Assembly: GCF_001908205.1 (NCBI RefSeq)
Contig: NZ_LGHL01000043.1
Span: forward strand, 1 to 58,764
DNA: 58,764 nt
DNA from: Bradyrhizobium sp. NAS80.1
Lineage (GTDB): Bacteria > Pseudomonadota > Alphaproteobacteria > Rhizobiales > Xanthobacteraceae
Direction of reading: 5' to 3'
Part shown: one piece after another, positions 43,857 to 52,803 of the stretch
Layout of the letters: every line of letters starts with the position of its first letter
Numbering within the stretch: position 1 is the first letter of the stretch
Position numbers and translations under genes: made by a program
Notes under the pieces: generated by a model
The model's input: only the letters and a program-made list of their open reading frames with translations
Told to the model about the DNA's origin: nothing
Database searches by the model: none

Positions 43857-44798
43857 TCAATAGCGGATACGGGGGTCGAAAGCGGTATAGAGAACATCGA
43901 CCAGGAGATTGATGAGGATGTAGGTGAAGGAGAAGAGCAGGATCAGCCCCTGTATGACGGGATAGTCGCGCGCGAGCACCGCCTCAACCACGAGACGACC
44001 GAGCCCTGGAAGGTTGAAGACAGATTCCGTCACCACCACCCCGGTGATGAGAGATGCAATGCCGATACCGATCACCGTGACGATCGGCACCGCCGCATTG
44101 CGCAAGGCATGGCGCAACAGAACCGACCATTCGGTTGCACCCTTCGCGCGCGCGGTGCGGATGAAATCCTCGCCCATCACGTCCATCACGCTGCTTCGCG
44201 TCATGCGCGCCACCAGCGCGATATAGATCCCGCTCAGTGCTAGCGTCGGCAGAATAAGACGCTGTGCATAGGGCCAGACACCCTTGGCCAATGGGGCGTA
44301 GCCTTGCACCGGAAACCAGCCGAGCTTCAGCGCCAACCAGTAGATCAACAGGTATCCGACAACGAAAGTCGGAATGGAAAAGCCGAGGACGGAAAAGGTC
44401 ATCACTGTGCGGTCCAGCCAGCCACCGGGACGACGAGCCGCGATCACCCCCATCGGCACCGCCACGAGGACCGTGAAGATGATGGTGGAAAGTGCCAGCG
44501 AGAGGGTAGGCCCCACACGCGCGCCGATCATCTGAATCACTGGAGTGTTGGACAGGAGCGACACCCCCAGATCCCCGGTCAGCAGTTGCCTCACCCAGAC
44601 ATAGAGCTGGGTGAGGATGGGTTGGTCTAGCCCCATCATCTGGCGGATGCGCTCGAGTTGCTCGCCGGACGCATCGTCGCCCGCCAGAATGGCGGCGGGA
44701 TCGCCCGGTGTCAGACGCAGGATGGCGAAGACCACGATGGCCACCATCAGCATCACCGGCAGCGTGGCGATCACCCGCTTGAGGATGTAGGAGATCAT
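43857..44798 (-). CDS. Peptide-type ABC transporter permease DppB
   Basis: This 313-residue permease has the typical N-terminal helix ILKRVIATLPVMLMVAIVVF, then LTPGDPAAILAGDDASGEQL, and a cytoplasmic EAA loop (RAKGATEWSVLLRHALRNAA). Six membrane segments. Together with DppC it forms the channel of the importer. It starts 7 bp after the binding-protein gene, indicating one transcript. Confidence 0.9.
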   Translation of the reverse strand: MISYILKRVIATLPVMLMVAIVVFAILRLTPGDPAAILAGDDASGEQLERIRQMMGLDQPILTQLYVWVRQLLTGDLGVSLLSNTPVIQMIGARVGPTLSLALSTIIFTVLVAVPMGVIAARRPGGWLDRTVMTFSVLGFSIPTFVVGYLLIYWLALKLGWFPVQGYAPLAKGVWPYAQRLILPTLALSGIYIALVARMTRSSVMDVMGEDFIRTARAKGATEWSVLLRHALRNAAVPIVTVIGIGIASLITGVVVTESVFNLPGLGRLVVEAVLARDYPVIQGLILLFSFTYILINLLVDVLYTAFDPRIRY

Positions 44799-44805
44799 AA
44801 GCCGC

Positions 44806-46422
44806 TCACTCGCGATCCTTGCGCACGTTCCAGAACACTCTCACTGGAGATTCGAGGAACCCGGTCACGCTGCTCGAATAGGCGGAAGGAATGCGAAACT
44901 GGCCGAGCGGGCCGACGACCCCTTCATCGATCGCCAGTTTCTGGATCTTGGCGGCAATCTCCTTCTGCTCTTCCGGCGTGGCCGCCTTGGCATAGTCGAG
45001 ACGCAGCTTTTCGATTTCCGGTACGTCAGGCCAACCGGCCCATGATTTACGTCCAGCCGCCGACAGGGTCGTATTGCCGAACGGGTCGCCGCTCGTCGCA
45101 AGGATCGCATAGGTGGAGAAGAGGTTCCAACCACCCTCGGCAGGCGGCTTCTGGTTGCTCTGCTGGGTCACGACCGTCTGCCAGTCCATCGTCTTCATCT
45201 GGACGTTGAAGCCCGCCTTGCGAAGGGCCGCGGCGATAACGATCGGTTGGGCGGCAAGCATGGCGATATCGGTCGGCTGCAGGAGCACCACCGGCGTGCC
45301 GTCATACTTGGCTTCCTTCAACAGCATCTTGGCTCTTTGGATATCCGAAGGAACCACCCATTCCTCGCCATAGGTGTTGCCGTTGGGATTGCCGCAACCC
45401 ATGACTGCCGCGCAGGTGTTGTAATATTCCGGATTGCCGACCAAAGCCTTCAGGACATCTCCCTGTCCCACGGCGGCAATCGCAGCCTGCCGCACCAGCT
45501 TGTTGTCGAACGGGGGATAGAGGTGGTTCATGCGGAAGTAGGTCCAGGCGCCGAGCTTGTCGAGCACCTTGACCTGGACCTTCGGCGAATTCTTTAGCAA
45601 TGGCAGCAGATCGAACGGCACTTCCTGAATGAAGTCGATTTCGCCGCTTTGCAGCGCGTTCACCGCAGTCATCTGGTCGGGCATCGTCACCCATTCGACC
45701 CGATCGACATTGACGACCTTGCCGCCCGCGGTCCAGCTAGCCGGTTCGTTGCGCGGAACGTAATCCACATTCTTCTCGTAGACGACGCGAAGCCCCGGCT
45801 GAAATTCCGACTGCACGAACTTGAACGGTCCAGAACCGATATATTCCGTAATCGGCTTGTTGGCCGGCGTGTCGGCGATGCGCTTGGGCATCATGAAAGC
45901 TGGGCGCGAGCTCAGCTTGGCCAGGCCAGACAAGAGCAACGTCGTCGGCTGGCTCAGGACGACCTCGAAGGTCTTGTCGTCAATCGCCTTGATATCATCG
46001 ACCATCTTGATGAGCGCGATGCCGGTCGTATCCACTTCGGCCCAACGCTTGATGGAAGCAATGCAATCCTGCGCCGACACCACCGTGCCGTCATGCCACT
46101 TCAATCCATCACGCAGCGTGAACTTGTAGGTTTTGCCATCATCGGAAACGGTCCAGTCGGCCATCTGCGGGCGAATCTTGAAGGTCTCGTCCATGCCAAG
46201 CAGCGTGTCGTAGATCATATAGCCATGATCGCGGGTCAGGAACGCCGTGGTCATGATCGGGTCCATCACACGCAAGCCCGACTGCATGACCGCCTTGATG
46301 GTGGCGGCGTTGGCTGGCGTCATTCCCGCCATCGGAGCCATGGCCGCAGCGGCCAAGAGTGCCAGCCGCGCATGTTTGAGAAGCGAGGCCTTCCCGAAGG
46401 TGCCCTTGTTGAAGATCGCCAT
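44806..46422 (-). CDS. Peptide-type ABC transporter substrate-binding protein (DppA/SBP_bac_5)
   Basis: This 538-residue receptor has a long leader (ARLALLAAAAMAPMAGMTPANA) and an SBP_bac_5 mature part: LRVMDPIMTTAFLTRDHGYM, DGKTYKFTLRDGLKWHDGTV, and FKVVSxx-like FVQSEFQPGLRVVYEKNVDY. It captures peptides or acylated amino acids in the periplasm; the operon points to N-acyl-D-amino acids or D-containing peptides. Start at the ATG 46422 after GGGAGAATCTCC. Confidence 0.9.
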   Translation of the reverse strand: MAIFNKGTFGKASLLKHARLALLAAAAMAPMAGMTPANAATIKAVMQSGLRVMDPIMTTAFLTRDHGYMIYDTLLGMDETFKIRPQMADWTVSDDGKTYKFTLRDGLKWHDGTVVSAQDCIASIKRWAEVDTTGIALIKMVDDIKAIDDKTFEVVLSQPTTLLLSGLAKLSSRPAFMMPKRIADTPANKPITEYIGSGPFKFVQSEFQPGLRVVYEKNVDYVPRNEPASWTAGGKVVNVDRVEWVTMPDQMTAVNALQSGEIDFIQEVPFDLLPLLKNSPKVQVKVLDKLGAWTYFRMNHLYPPFDNKLVRQAAIAAVGQGDVLKALVGNPEYYNTCAAVMGCGNPNGNTYGEEWVVPSDIQRAKMLLKEAKYDGTPVVLLQPTDIAMLAAQPIVIAAALRKAGFNVQMKTMDWQTVVTQQSNQKPPAEGGWNLFSTYAILATSGDPFGNTTLSAAGRKSWAGWPDVPEIEKLRLDYAKAATPEEQKEIAAKIQKLAIDEGVVGPLGQFRIPSAYSSSVTGFLESPVRVFWNVRKDRE

Positions 46423-46470
46423 TGGAGATTCTCCCTCTTGATTTTGCCAGCGTGACAGTGTGGTTTCCGG

Positions 46471-47712
46471 CTAGTGCACGATGAATTTGTGCCGCGGAAT
46501 CGAGGGTGGTCGCCCGGCCATGCGGTCGCTCAGCAACGCAGCACTGCCTGCCGCCAGCGTGAAGCCCAGGCTGCCATGTCCGGCATTGATCCAGAGATTG
46601 TCGCAGGGCGTGGCGCCGATCACCGGCGTGCTGCTTGGCCGCGCGGGGCGCAAACCTGCCCAGACCTGTGGCTCACCAGCGGGCGCGAGCTGCGGGAAAA
46701 GGGCTTCCGCCTGCCGACGCAGAAGATCGACGCGCCGTGACCGGATCTCGGCGGCATTGTCGCCGACATCGACCATGCCTGCCACACGCAGGCGATTGCC
46801 GAGCCGCGCGTAAACCACCTTCGTGGCAATGTCGCTGACGCTGCACATTGGAGCGACGCTGACTTCCGTCAGGTCATACGTGAGACTGTAACCTTTCAGA
46901 GCGTGAATGTGCGGATTGAAGCCCGCTTGCCGCGCAAGCTGCTGCGCGCCAAGGCCGTTGGCGATCACATAGGCATCCGCTTCCAGCGGGCCGGCAGAGG
47001 TCTCCGCCACGACGATGCGCCGCCCCCGGCGCCGCAGGCGCGATACCCTGGTGCCGAAGAGAAACCGAACATCTCCGGCAAGTCTGCGATGCAGCTGCCT
47101 GCACAGCTTGAAGCAGTCGGCCGAATCCTCATCCGGCATGAAGATGCCACCGACAATCTTTTCCGCCTGACTAGCAAGCGACGACTCCTTGTCGATGCAG
47201 CCTTGACGGTCAAGCACCAGATAGTCGCTGCCAAGCGTCTTCTGAAATTCCATCTGCCGCTGCGCGCTGGCCAGACCGGCCGCGTCACCATAAACGAGCA
47301 GTTTGCCGGTGGAGGCGAAGTCGCAATCGATTGCTTCTCGCTGCATCAATTCATGCAATTTCGCCCGACTGTGCAACCCGAGCTCCAGCAGGTCGATGGT
47401 GCCCTGGCGTGCCGCTCCGGACCGGCACAAGCGCAGGAAGGAAAGCCCCCAGCGCCATTGCGCCGGATCAGCGCGCAGTTGGAAATGCAAGGGCGCATCC
47501 TTGTCGGTCAACCAGAGCGGCAACTTCGGCAGAACCGCGGGATCGGCCAGCGGCGCGACGAAATTGTAGCTGAGCTGCGCCCCGTTTGCCTTGCTGGTTT
47601 CGAGGCCGACGCCCTCGCCCGCCTCGACAACGGTCACGTCATGGCCTTCGCGCCGCAGATAATAGGCGGTCGTCATGCCGATAATGCCAGCACCTATGAC
47701 GAGAGCATGCAT
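46471..47712 (-). CDS. D-amino-acid dehydrogenase (DadA family)
   Basis: This 413-residue flavoprotein has the dinucleotide-binding start HALVIGAGIIGMTTAYYLRR, then GLETSKANGAQLSYNFVAPLA typical of DadA, and a C-terminal WAGLRPARPSSTPVIGATP and INAGHGSLGFTLAAGSAALL. DadA-type enzymes oxidise D-amino acids to 2-oxo acids and ammonia, passing electrons to the respiratory chain. In this operon it follows deacylation. Gap to the ThDP gene is 15 bp. No truncation. Confidence 0.9.
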   Translation of the reverse strand: MHALVIGAGIIGMTTAYYLRREGHDVTVVEAGEGVGLETSKANGAQLSYNFVAPLADPAVLPKLPLWLTDKDAPLHFQLRADPAQWRWGLSFLRLCRSGAARQGTIDLLELGLHSRAKLHELMQREAIDCDFASTGKLLVYGDAAGLASAQRQMEFQKTLGSDYLVLDRQGCIDKESSLASQAEKIVGGIFMPDEDSADCFKLCRQLHRRLAGDVRFLFGTRVSRLRRRGRRIVVAETSAGPLEADAYVIANGLGAQQLARQAGFNPHIHALKGYSLTYDLTEVSVAPMCSVSDIATKVVYARLGNRLRVAGMVDVGDNAAEIRSRRVDLLRRQAEALFPQLAPAGEPQVWAGLRPARPSSTPVIGATPCDNLWINAGHGSLGFTLAAGSAALLSDRMAGRPPSIPRHKFIVH

Positions 47713-47727
47713 TTTGATCGCTTACCG

Positions 47728-49395
47728 TCAGGCTGCACTGCGCTGGCGCAGGGTTTCGATGGTTGCGGCAACCGAGATGTGCTCGAGACTGGTGCGCACA
47801 CAGATGATGCTTGCGCGATCTGCCCCGAGCGCCTCTTGCACCACCGGCTCGATGTCCTTCGGCTCATCCACCCTCAGGCCGAGCGCACCGTAGGTTGTCG
47901 CCAGCGCGGCAAAATCGGGATTGACCAGTGCGGTCATGCCGACGCGCCCGGGAAAGTTCTTTTCCTGATGCATGCGGATGGTGCCGTATGAGCCATTGTC
48001 GGAAATGACGACGATTGGCTTGGCGCCATATTGAATGGCGGTTGCAAGCTCGTTGCCAGTCATCAGGAAGCCGCCGTCGCCGACAAAGCAGACAACACGC
48101 TTGTCCCGCTGACGCAGACTTGCGGCGATCGCGCCCGGAACACCGAAGCCCATGGCTCCGGAAGATGGGGCTAGCATCATGCGACCACCGCCGAAGCGCA
48201 TGAGACGTTGCACCCAGCCGCCAAAATTCCCGGCATCGAGGGTGACGATGGCTTCCCTGCCCAGCGCGCGATCCATCACCTTGACAAAGGCGCCGAAGAT
48301 CACGCCGTCCTCGGCTTCCGCGGGACCATTCCACCCGCGCAAGCCATCGGCGATTGCATGCAGTTCGGCGCTCCACACCCGATGGTCCCTTGCAGCCTCG
48401 GCAGGCGCACGAGCTCGCATCTGCTCAAGGAAGAGCACCGGATCGGCTGAGATGCCGCGCTCGACGCTGCGCACACTGCCGACCGCCATCGCATCGGGCC
48501 AAACCTGCACCACCGGCTGCGCCGGCTTGGGCGCTGCCGGGAATGAATAGCCCTGGCTTGTAACATCGCCCAGCCGGGCGCCGATTCCGATCACCAGGTC
48601 GGCTTTGGCGACAGCAGCCGCCAACTCTGCCGGCGCGCCATAGGCGAGATGCCCCGCATAGAGCGGGTGGTCATTGTCCAGCAGATCGGCGTGGCGCACC
48701 GACATGGCGACTGGAAGCGAGAACGCTTCGGCAGTTGCGCGCAACGCCTGCTGCCCCTGCGGCGATTTCAGCAGACCGCCGGCGATCAGGAGCGGACGCC
48801 TGGCGGACGCGATCATGTTCGCGACCGCCTCGACATCCTGCACGGCGGATGCAGATCGGGCGACGGAGTAGACGGGAATGGGTCCTGGCGTCACCTCGTC
48901 TTCCAGCATGTCTTCCGGCAGGACGACGACGACCGGCCCTGGCGTTCCGCTCAACGCGGCATGGAAGGCGGTCGCGACCATATCCGGCAGCCGGTTGGCG
49001 TCACTGACCTCGACGACCCATTTGGCCATCGAGCTGAAAACGAGATTGTAGTCGACTTCCTGAAAGGCGTTCATATGCCTGTGGTGACGCTCCACCTGGC
49101 CGACAAACAGCACGAACGGAACGGCGTCCTGTTGCGCCGAATGAATGGCTATCGCCGCATTCATCGCACCCGGCCCCCGACTGACGAAAGCCACGCCGGG
49201 ACGTCCGGTCAGGCGCGCATCAGCCAGCGCCATGAAGCCAGCACCGCTTTCATGACGCGTGGTGACAACGTCGACGGCCGTCTCATCCATCAAAGCGTCG
49301 AGGACGCTCAAATAGCTCTCGCCGGGAACGCAGAAGATCCGGTCGACGCCATGCGCCTTCAGCGCGTCCACAAGCAGGTTGGCAGACCGCATCAT
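47728..49395 (-). CDS. Thiamine-diphosphate-dependent enzyme (acetolactate-synthase-like)
   Basis: This 555-residue protein has the ThDP-enzyme layout: an N-terminal domain with the catalytic Glu (VTTRHESGAGFMALADA), a central nucleotide-like domain, and the C-terminal ThDP-binding motif with GDGGFLMTGNELATAIQY and SDNGSYG. Relatives are acetolactate synthases, glyoxylate carboligases and 2-oxo-acid decarboxylases. In the operon it could decarboxylate or carboligate the 2-oxo acid made by DadA. No regulatory-subunit gene is nearby, against a biosynthetic AHAS role. Start at ATG 49395 overlapping the TetR stop. Confidence 0.87.
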   Translation of the reverse strand: MMRSANLLVDALKAHGVDRIFCVPGESYLSVLDALMDETAVDVVTTRHESGAGFMALADARLTGRPGVAFVSRGPGAMNAAIAIHSAQQDAVPFVLFVGQVERHHRHMNAFQEVDYNLVFSSMAKWVVEVSDANRLPDMVATAFHAALSGTPGPVVVVLPEDMLEDEVTPGPIPVYSVARSASAVQDVEAVANMIASARRPLLIAGGLLKSPQGQQALRATAEAFSLPVAMSVRHADLLDNDHPLYAGHLAYGAPAELAAAVAKADLVIGIGARLGDVTSQGYSFPAAPKPAQPVVQVWPDAMAVGSVRSVERGISADPVLFLEQMRARAPAEAARDHRVWSAELHAIADGLRGWNGPAEAEDGVIFGAFVKVMDRALGREAIVTLDAGNFGGWVQRLMRFGGGRMMLAPSSGAMGFGVPGAIAASLRQRDKRVVCFVGDGGFLMTGNELATAIQYGAKPIVVISDNGSYGTIRMHQEKNFPGRVGMTALVNPDFAALATTYGALGLRVDEPKDIEPVVQEALGADRASIICVRTSLEHISVAATIETLRQRSAA

Positions 49396-50054
49396 TCCTT
49401 GTTTCCCTTATTCGAGCCCAGCTGGTCGCGGCGGCTTTCCAATGTGTGGAGGGATTGGGTTTTCAAGTTTTCGGGAAGCGCGTCGACGAGATAGTTCACG
49501 GCTTTCCACAAGCGGTCCCAGCCTTCATCCGTGCGCAACGGGACGCCGAGAAAGAACTCCTCCGTCTTGGAACGCAGCATGAGATAGAGAATACCGGCGA
49601 GCATGATGCTGACCACCGCAGGAATGTCCGCTTCACTCGTCAGGCCATCCACCCGGTTGATAAAGGAACGCGCGGCAGCTTCGCGTCTCCCGGCCAACTT
49701 GGCGCTGACATCGTTACGCTCGATCAATTCCCAGCGGCGCACTTCGCACAAGGCCGGGTTGTTAGCCAGAACGTCGATCTGCTCGCGCAGCATGGCGAGG
49801 ATCAGATCGGCGGGTGATCTCTGACTGGTCTCACTCTTCTTCACTACGTTGGAGCGCTTGGTCCAAAAATCCTGCTCCTGCATCCAGGTCAGCATCAAAC
49901 CGGTCATACCGTCGAAATAGCGATAGATCAGCTCCCGGCTGACCCCGGCGCGCTTGGCCACGACGTTGATGCCCACGCCGGCCATGCCCGTCTCGCAAAG
50001 CTGGTCCTCGAGCGCCTGCAAAATGGCGCGCTCGGTGCGTTCGCGCCGCGACAT
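49392..50054 (-). CDS. TetR-family transcriptional regulator
   Basis: This 220-residue protein has an N-terminal TetR helix-turn-helix (MAGVGINVVAKRAGVSRELI then YRYFDG) and a C-terminal ligand domain with VSIMLAGILYLMLRSKTEEF. The gene overlaps both neighbours by 3-4 bp and lies inside the D-amino-acid operon. It probably controls the operon from the palindrome at 51033-51056. Ligand unknown. Confidence 0.87.
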   Translation of the reverse strand: MSRRERTERAILQALEDQLCETGMAGVGINVVAKRAGVSRELIYRYFDGMTGLMLTWMQEQDFWTKRSNVVKKSETSQRSPADLILAMLREQIDVLANNPALCEVRRWELIERNDVSAKLAGRREAAARSFINRVDGLTSEADIPAVVSIMLAGILYLMLRSKTEEFFLGVPLRTDEGWDRLWKAVNYLVDALPENLKTQSLHTLESRRDQLGSNKGNKE

Positions 50055-51013
50055 CAGCCCCTCCTGACGATCATGGTTCGCTCCACCAGTCGTTCGGACG
50101 GATAGGCCACACCTTCATCAATCCGTGCATAGAGCTCCGTTGCCGCGTGGCCGATGGGCTTGCCATCACACAGCACTTGCGGCGCGCCATACACGACCGA
50201 ACGAAAAGCGTGCTGGCCTGAGAGCAGCGCTCTGTTTGCGGTTTCGAGAGCGACGATGCTGCCGCGGACATCGATATGCACACGATCCTGTTCAGCAGGA
50301 CGCAAGGCGACAGGCTCATCAAGTCGCAGGAAGCCGTGCGCTTCCTGAGTGCCATTCAGCGCGCCCCAGGCAAGATCGCCAAGACACCGCGCCAGCTCCG
50401 CGCAGCTCGCATGATTGGAAAAGATGGAATTGAGCAAAAGAGCAAAGCCGCGATCCGCTTCGATTTTCGTGGCCACGCCGATATCAGGCCGGCGCGCGAC
50501 GCGCCTGGTATTGGCCCAGCCAATCACCCCTTGCGCAGACAACGCGATCAGCCCCGCATCCATTTCCGGCTCGGCGTTCAGCACGTGGTCGATGGCATCC
50601 TGCGGCGCTTGGCCTCGCTCCAGCAACTGCAGAACGGCCCTGTTTACTGGAACGCCACCCTCATTGAGGGAGTTTGGCAGGCGATGGCCGGCAACGAGAC
50701 CAACCCCCGACTGCCCTGGCAAAAACTGAACCAGCGGCTCAGGACGATCAGGCCCACTGGAAATGATTGCAGCCGTTTTTGCCGATTGCCACGCATCGAG
50801 GATTTTCAGACCCGATACACCCCCACGCTGCACGCTTGTGTGCTGGAACGCATCGTCTTCATCGAGGACAGCCAGCACCGCGAAACCGCCGATAGAACCC
50901 CGCCCGGCCAGTTCCGCTCCCATAACAGCCGACATAACCGCTGCGACAGCATTTGCGCCGTAACAGCCAATCCCGATGGTCAAGGCGTCCCGCTCTCTAT
51001 CTTTGTTTTCCAC
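50054..51013 (-). CDS. Uncharacterised protein, first gene of the D-amino-acid operon
   Basis: This 319-residue protein begins LTIGIGCYGANAVAAVMSAV and AELAGRGSIGGFAVLAVLDE, then has TAAIISSGPDRPEPLVQFLP and AVLQLLERGQAPQDAIDHVL. I recognise only a resemblance to DUF6963-type proteins, of unknown activity. No signal peptide or membrane helix. The GTG at 51013 is the outermost start; a TTG at 50983 before LTIGIG, after GAGAGCGGG, is also possible. Position next to the TetR gene and a promoter palindrome suggests it belongs to the same regulon. The Gly-rich start might form a nucleophile or substrate site, but that is speculation. Confidence 0.75.
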   Translation of the reverse strand: MENKDRERDALTIGIGCYGANAVAAVMSAVMGAELAGRGSIGGFAVLAVLDEDDAFQHTSVQRGGVSGLKILDAWQSAKTAAIISSGPDRPEPLVQFLPGQSGVGLVAGHRLPNSLNEGGVPVNRAVLQLLERGQAPQDAIDHVLNAEPEMDAGLIALSAQGVIGWANTRRVARRPDIGVATKIEADRGFALLLNSIFSNHASCAELARCLGDLAWGALNGTQEAHGFLRLDEPVALRPAEQDRVHIDVRGSIVALETANRALLSGQHAFRSVVYGAPQVLCDGKPIGHAATELYARIDEGVAYPSERLVERTMIVRRG

Positions 51014-51032
51014 GCTGTGTTGTTCTTACACG

Positions 51033-51056
51033 AAATGTGACACAGTGTTCACATTT
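51033..51056. promoter_or_regulatory. 24-bp palindrome upstream of the D-amino-acid operon
   Basis: Perfect arms AAATGTGA (51033-51040) and TCACATTT (51049-51056) around CACAGTGT. It lies 20 bp before the first gene of the operon, on the promoter side, which suits a TetR operator. The TetR gene is inside this operon. Confidence 0.65.
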
Positions 51057-51099
51057 AAAATGCATATCGCCCACGCCTCGTCAAGCGCATTTCGCGTCG

Positions 51100-51503
51100 G
51101 CTTATGGCATGGCTGCCGGCTGCTACCTCTGGCGCAAGTCGAATGGCTGGATAAGCGACCCAGCGAAGGAGATCACCGAAACCGCAAGACTGGCTCAGAA
51201 GGCGGTGAAGTTTGGCAGGGACGACGCGATCGCGCTCGCCGCGAGCGGGTCAGCGCTGGCTCTCGTAGTTGGCAATGGCGCTGCGGGACGCGCCGGATCT
51301 TCAACCCGGATTACGCATCATCGCCGCAAGCAAGGCCCTCGCGGGGGTGCCTGGAGCCGGCACGGACAGCCGTTGCACGGTTGCGAGAGCTCAATCCAGC
51401 GCTGCGTGTCTCCCGCCTCAAGGACCTACTTGGGCTATACCGGCGGCCCGTCGATGTCGCGAGATATGAAGAGGGTCTGCGGCGGGCGGGACTGCTGGAA
51501 TGA
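51100..51503 (+). pseudogene. Remnant of a TPR-type adenylate-cyclase-like gene
   Basis: Two pieces in different frames. The first reads AAGCYLWRKSNGWISDPAKE, ITETARLAQKAVKFGRDDAI and ALAASGSALALVVGN. The second reads AVARLRELNPALRVSRLKDL and RPVDVARYEEGLRRAGL. These resemble the middle and C-terminal tail of Bradyrhizobium winged-helix/TPR adenylate-cyclase-like proteins as I know them. The N-terminal cyclase part and most TPR repeats are gone. Confidence 0.5.
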
Positions 51504-51807
51504 TAGCTACGCAGATTGGATTTGCGCAATGGCAAGAAGGGATTTGGTGTGATTTGACCAAACCGCAGTTGCAGTTCTCGAAATAGTTCGGGCTCTATGA
51601 CTCACGCCTCAGGCCCGCCTTGCGTCAATAGCTGCCGATTTTGCAAGTCCTGCTTGGGCCAGAGGAGCTGTTTTGGAATTTTCGTTGCGCATGCCCGACC
51701 GGGCAAACCGGGTCATTTCCGTTTTCAGGCCGATATCGTGTGTTCAACCCCCAAGTCAGTTCTTTCGGAAATCGCGATTTACTCTCTCCTGTTCCGCTAA
51801 CAACGGT

Positions 51808-51959
51808 AAGATCGAACGTCGTGAACTACGCAGCAGCATGAGGGTAAGAGCGGTGCCACCCCACGGCGCGACGAAGCGATAGCCGCCTTCCACGCGCCCC
51901 GACCAAGCATTGGCGTTGAACTCGGCGCGCAAATGATCGGTGGCTGCAATGGTCACGGT
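51808..51959 (-). pseudogene. Fragment of an autotransporter beta-barrel domain
   Basis: On the minus strand the sequence reads TVTIAATDHLRAEFNANAWS and GRVEGGYRFVAPWGG, then by a frame change LTPHAAA, an in-frame TAG in place of Gln, and FTTFDL. These are landmarks of autotransporter outer-membrane beta-barrels in this genus as I know them. Only about 50 residues remain, with a frameshift and a nonsense codon. Confidence 0.55.
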
Positions 51960-52056
51960 GCGATCTGCGGGTATGGAAATTCGCTGTAGTCCCGCTATCT
52001 TGTTTCGGCTCACCATGCTGCGGCGGCGACTCGAGGTTCACCATGAGCTCCAAACC

Positions 52057-52803
52057 ATGACCTCGCAGTCCTGGATCAGGCGACTAGGAGCGCCGCTCCT
52101 CGCTTTTGCCTTGGCCGTCGCGCCGCCGGTTTGCGCGGTGCGCGCCGTCGAGGATGCCCACAAGGTCGGCGTGGTATCCTTTGGCCTTTTCGGCGATCAA
52201 GGCGTGTTTCGAAGCGAGGCGACCGGTGCAGCTCAGGTTGTCGCGGGTCGTTTCGAGACTGGCCCGATCGAGGTGCAATACAATTCGAAGAAAGGTGGTA
52301 GCGCTACGACCGAGACGCTGGCCAGGTCGTTGCAGGTTGCAGCCGGCCGCCTGGACGCCGAGAAAGACGTTTTGTTCTTGATTCTCACTTCGCATGGCTC
52401 GCCAGACGGCCTCGCAATCAAGGCGGGGCGGCTTACGCAAACACTCACACCGTCCCGTCTCGCCGAGATGCTCGGAAGGACCGGCGTGCGCCACAAGGTG
52501 GTGATCATCTCAGCCTGCTACTCTGGAGTCTTCATCCCTCGTCTCGCGAATCCCGACGTCTTGGTCATCACGGCGGCCGACGCCGATCATCCGTCGTTCG
52601 GCTGTGAGGACAAAGCGAAGTGGACTTATTTCGGTGACGCCTTCTTCAACGTCGAACTCCGGCGAGCCGAAAGCTTGAAGGATGCATTTGCCGGTGCGCG
52701 CACACTCGTCAGGAAGCGAGAGCTGCGTGAGCATTTCGAGCCGTCGAATCCCCAGATGGCAGGCGGCGCAAACGTGCAGCCATTGCTGGTTGCGCGCCCT
52801 TGA
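52057..52803 (+). CDS. C13 (legumain/caspase-like) cysteine peptidase, exported
   Basis: This 248-residue protein starts at the ATG at 52057 with a signal peptide (RLGAPLLAFALAVAPPVCA). The frame is open further upstream to 51940 without sensible content. The catalytic pair is visible: His in FLILTSHGSPDGLAIKA and Cys in VVIISACYSGVFIP. A following TAADADHPSFGCEDKAKWTY matches C13 family peptidases. Bacterial members are poorly known; a role in envelope protein processing is possible. Start has no strong ribosome-binding site. Confidence 0.78.
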   Translation: MTSQSWIRRLGAPLLAFALAVAPPVCAVRAVEDAHKVGVVSFGLFGDQGVFRSEATGAAQVVAGRFETGPIEVQYNSKKGGSATTETLARSLQVAAGRLDAEKDVLFLILTSHGSPDGLAIKAGRLTQTLTPSRLAEMLGRTGVRHKVVIISACYSGVFIPRLANPDVLVITAADADHPSFGCEDKAKWTYFGDAFFNVELRRAESLKDAFAGARTLVRKRELREHFEPSNPQMAGGANVQPLLVARP

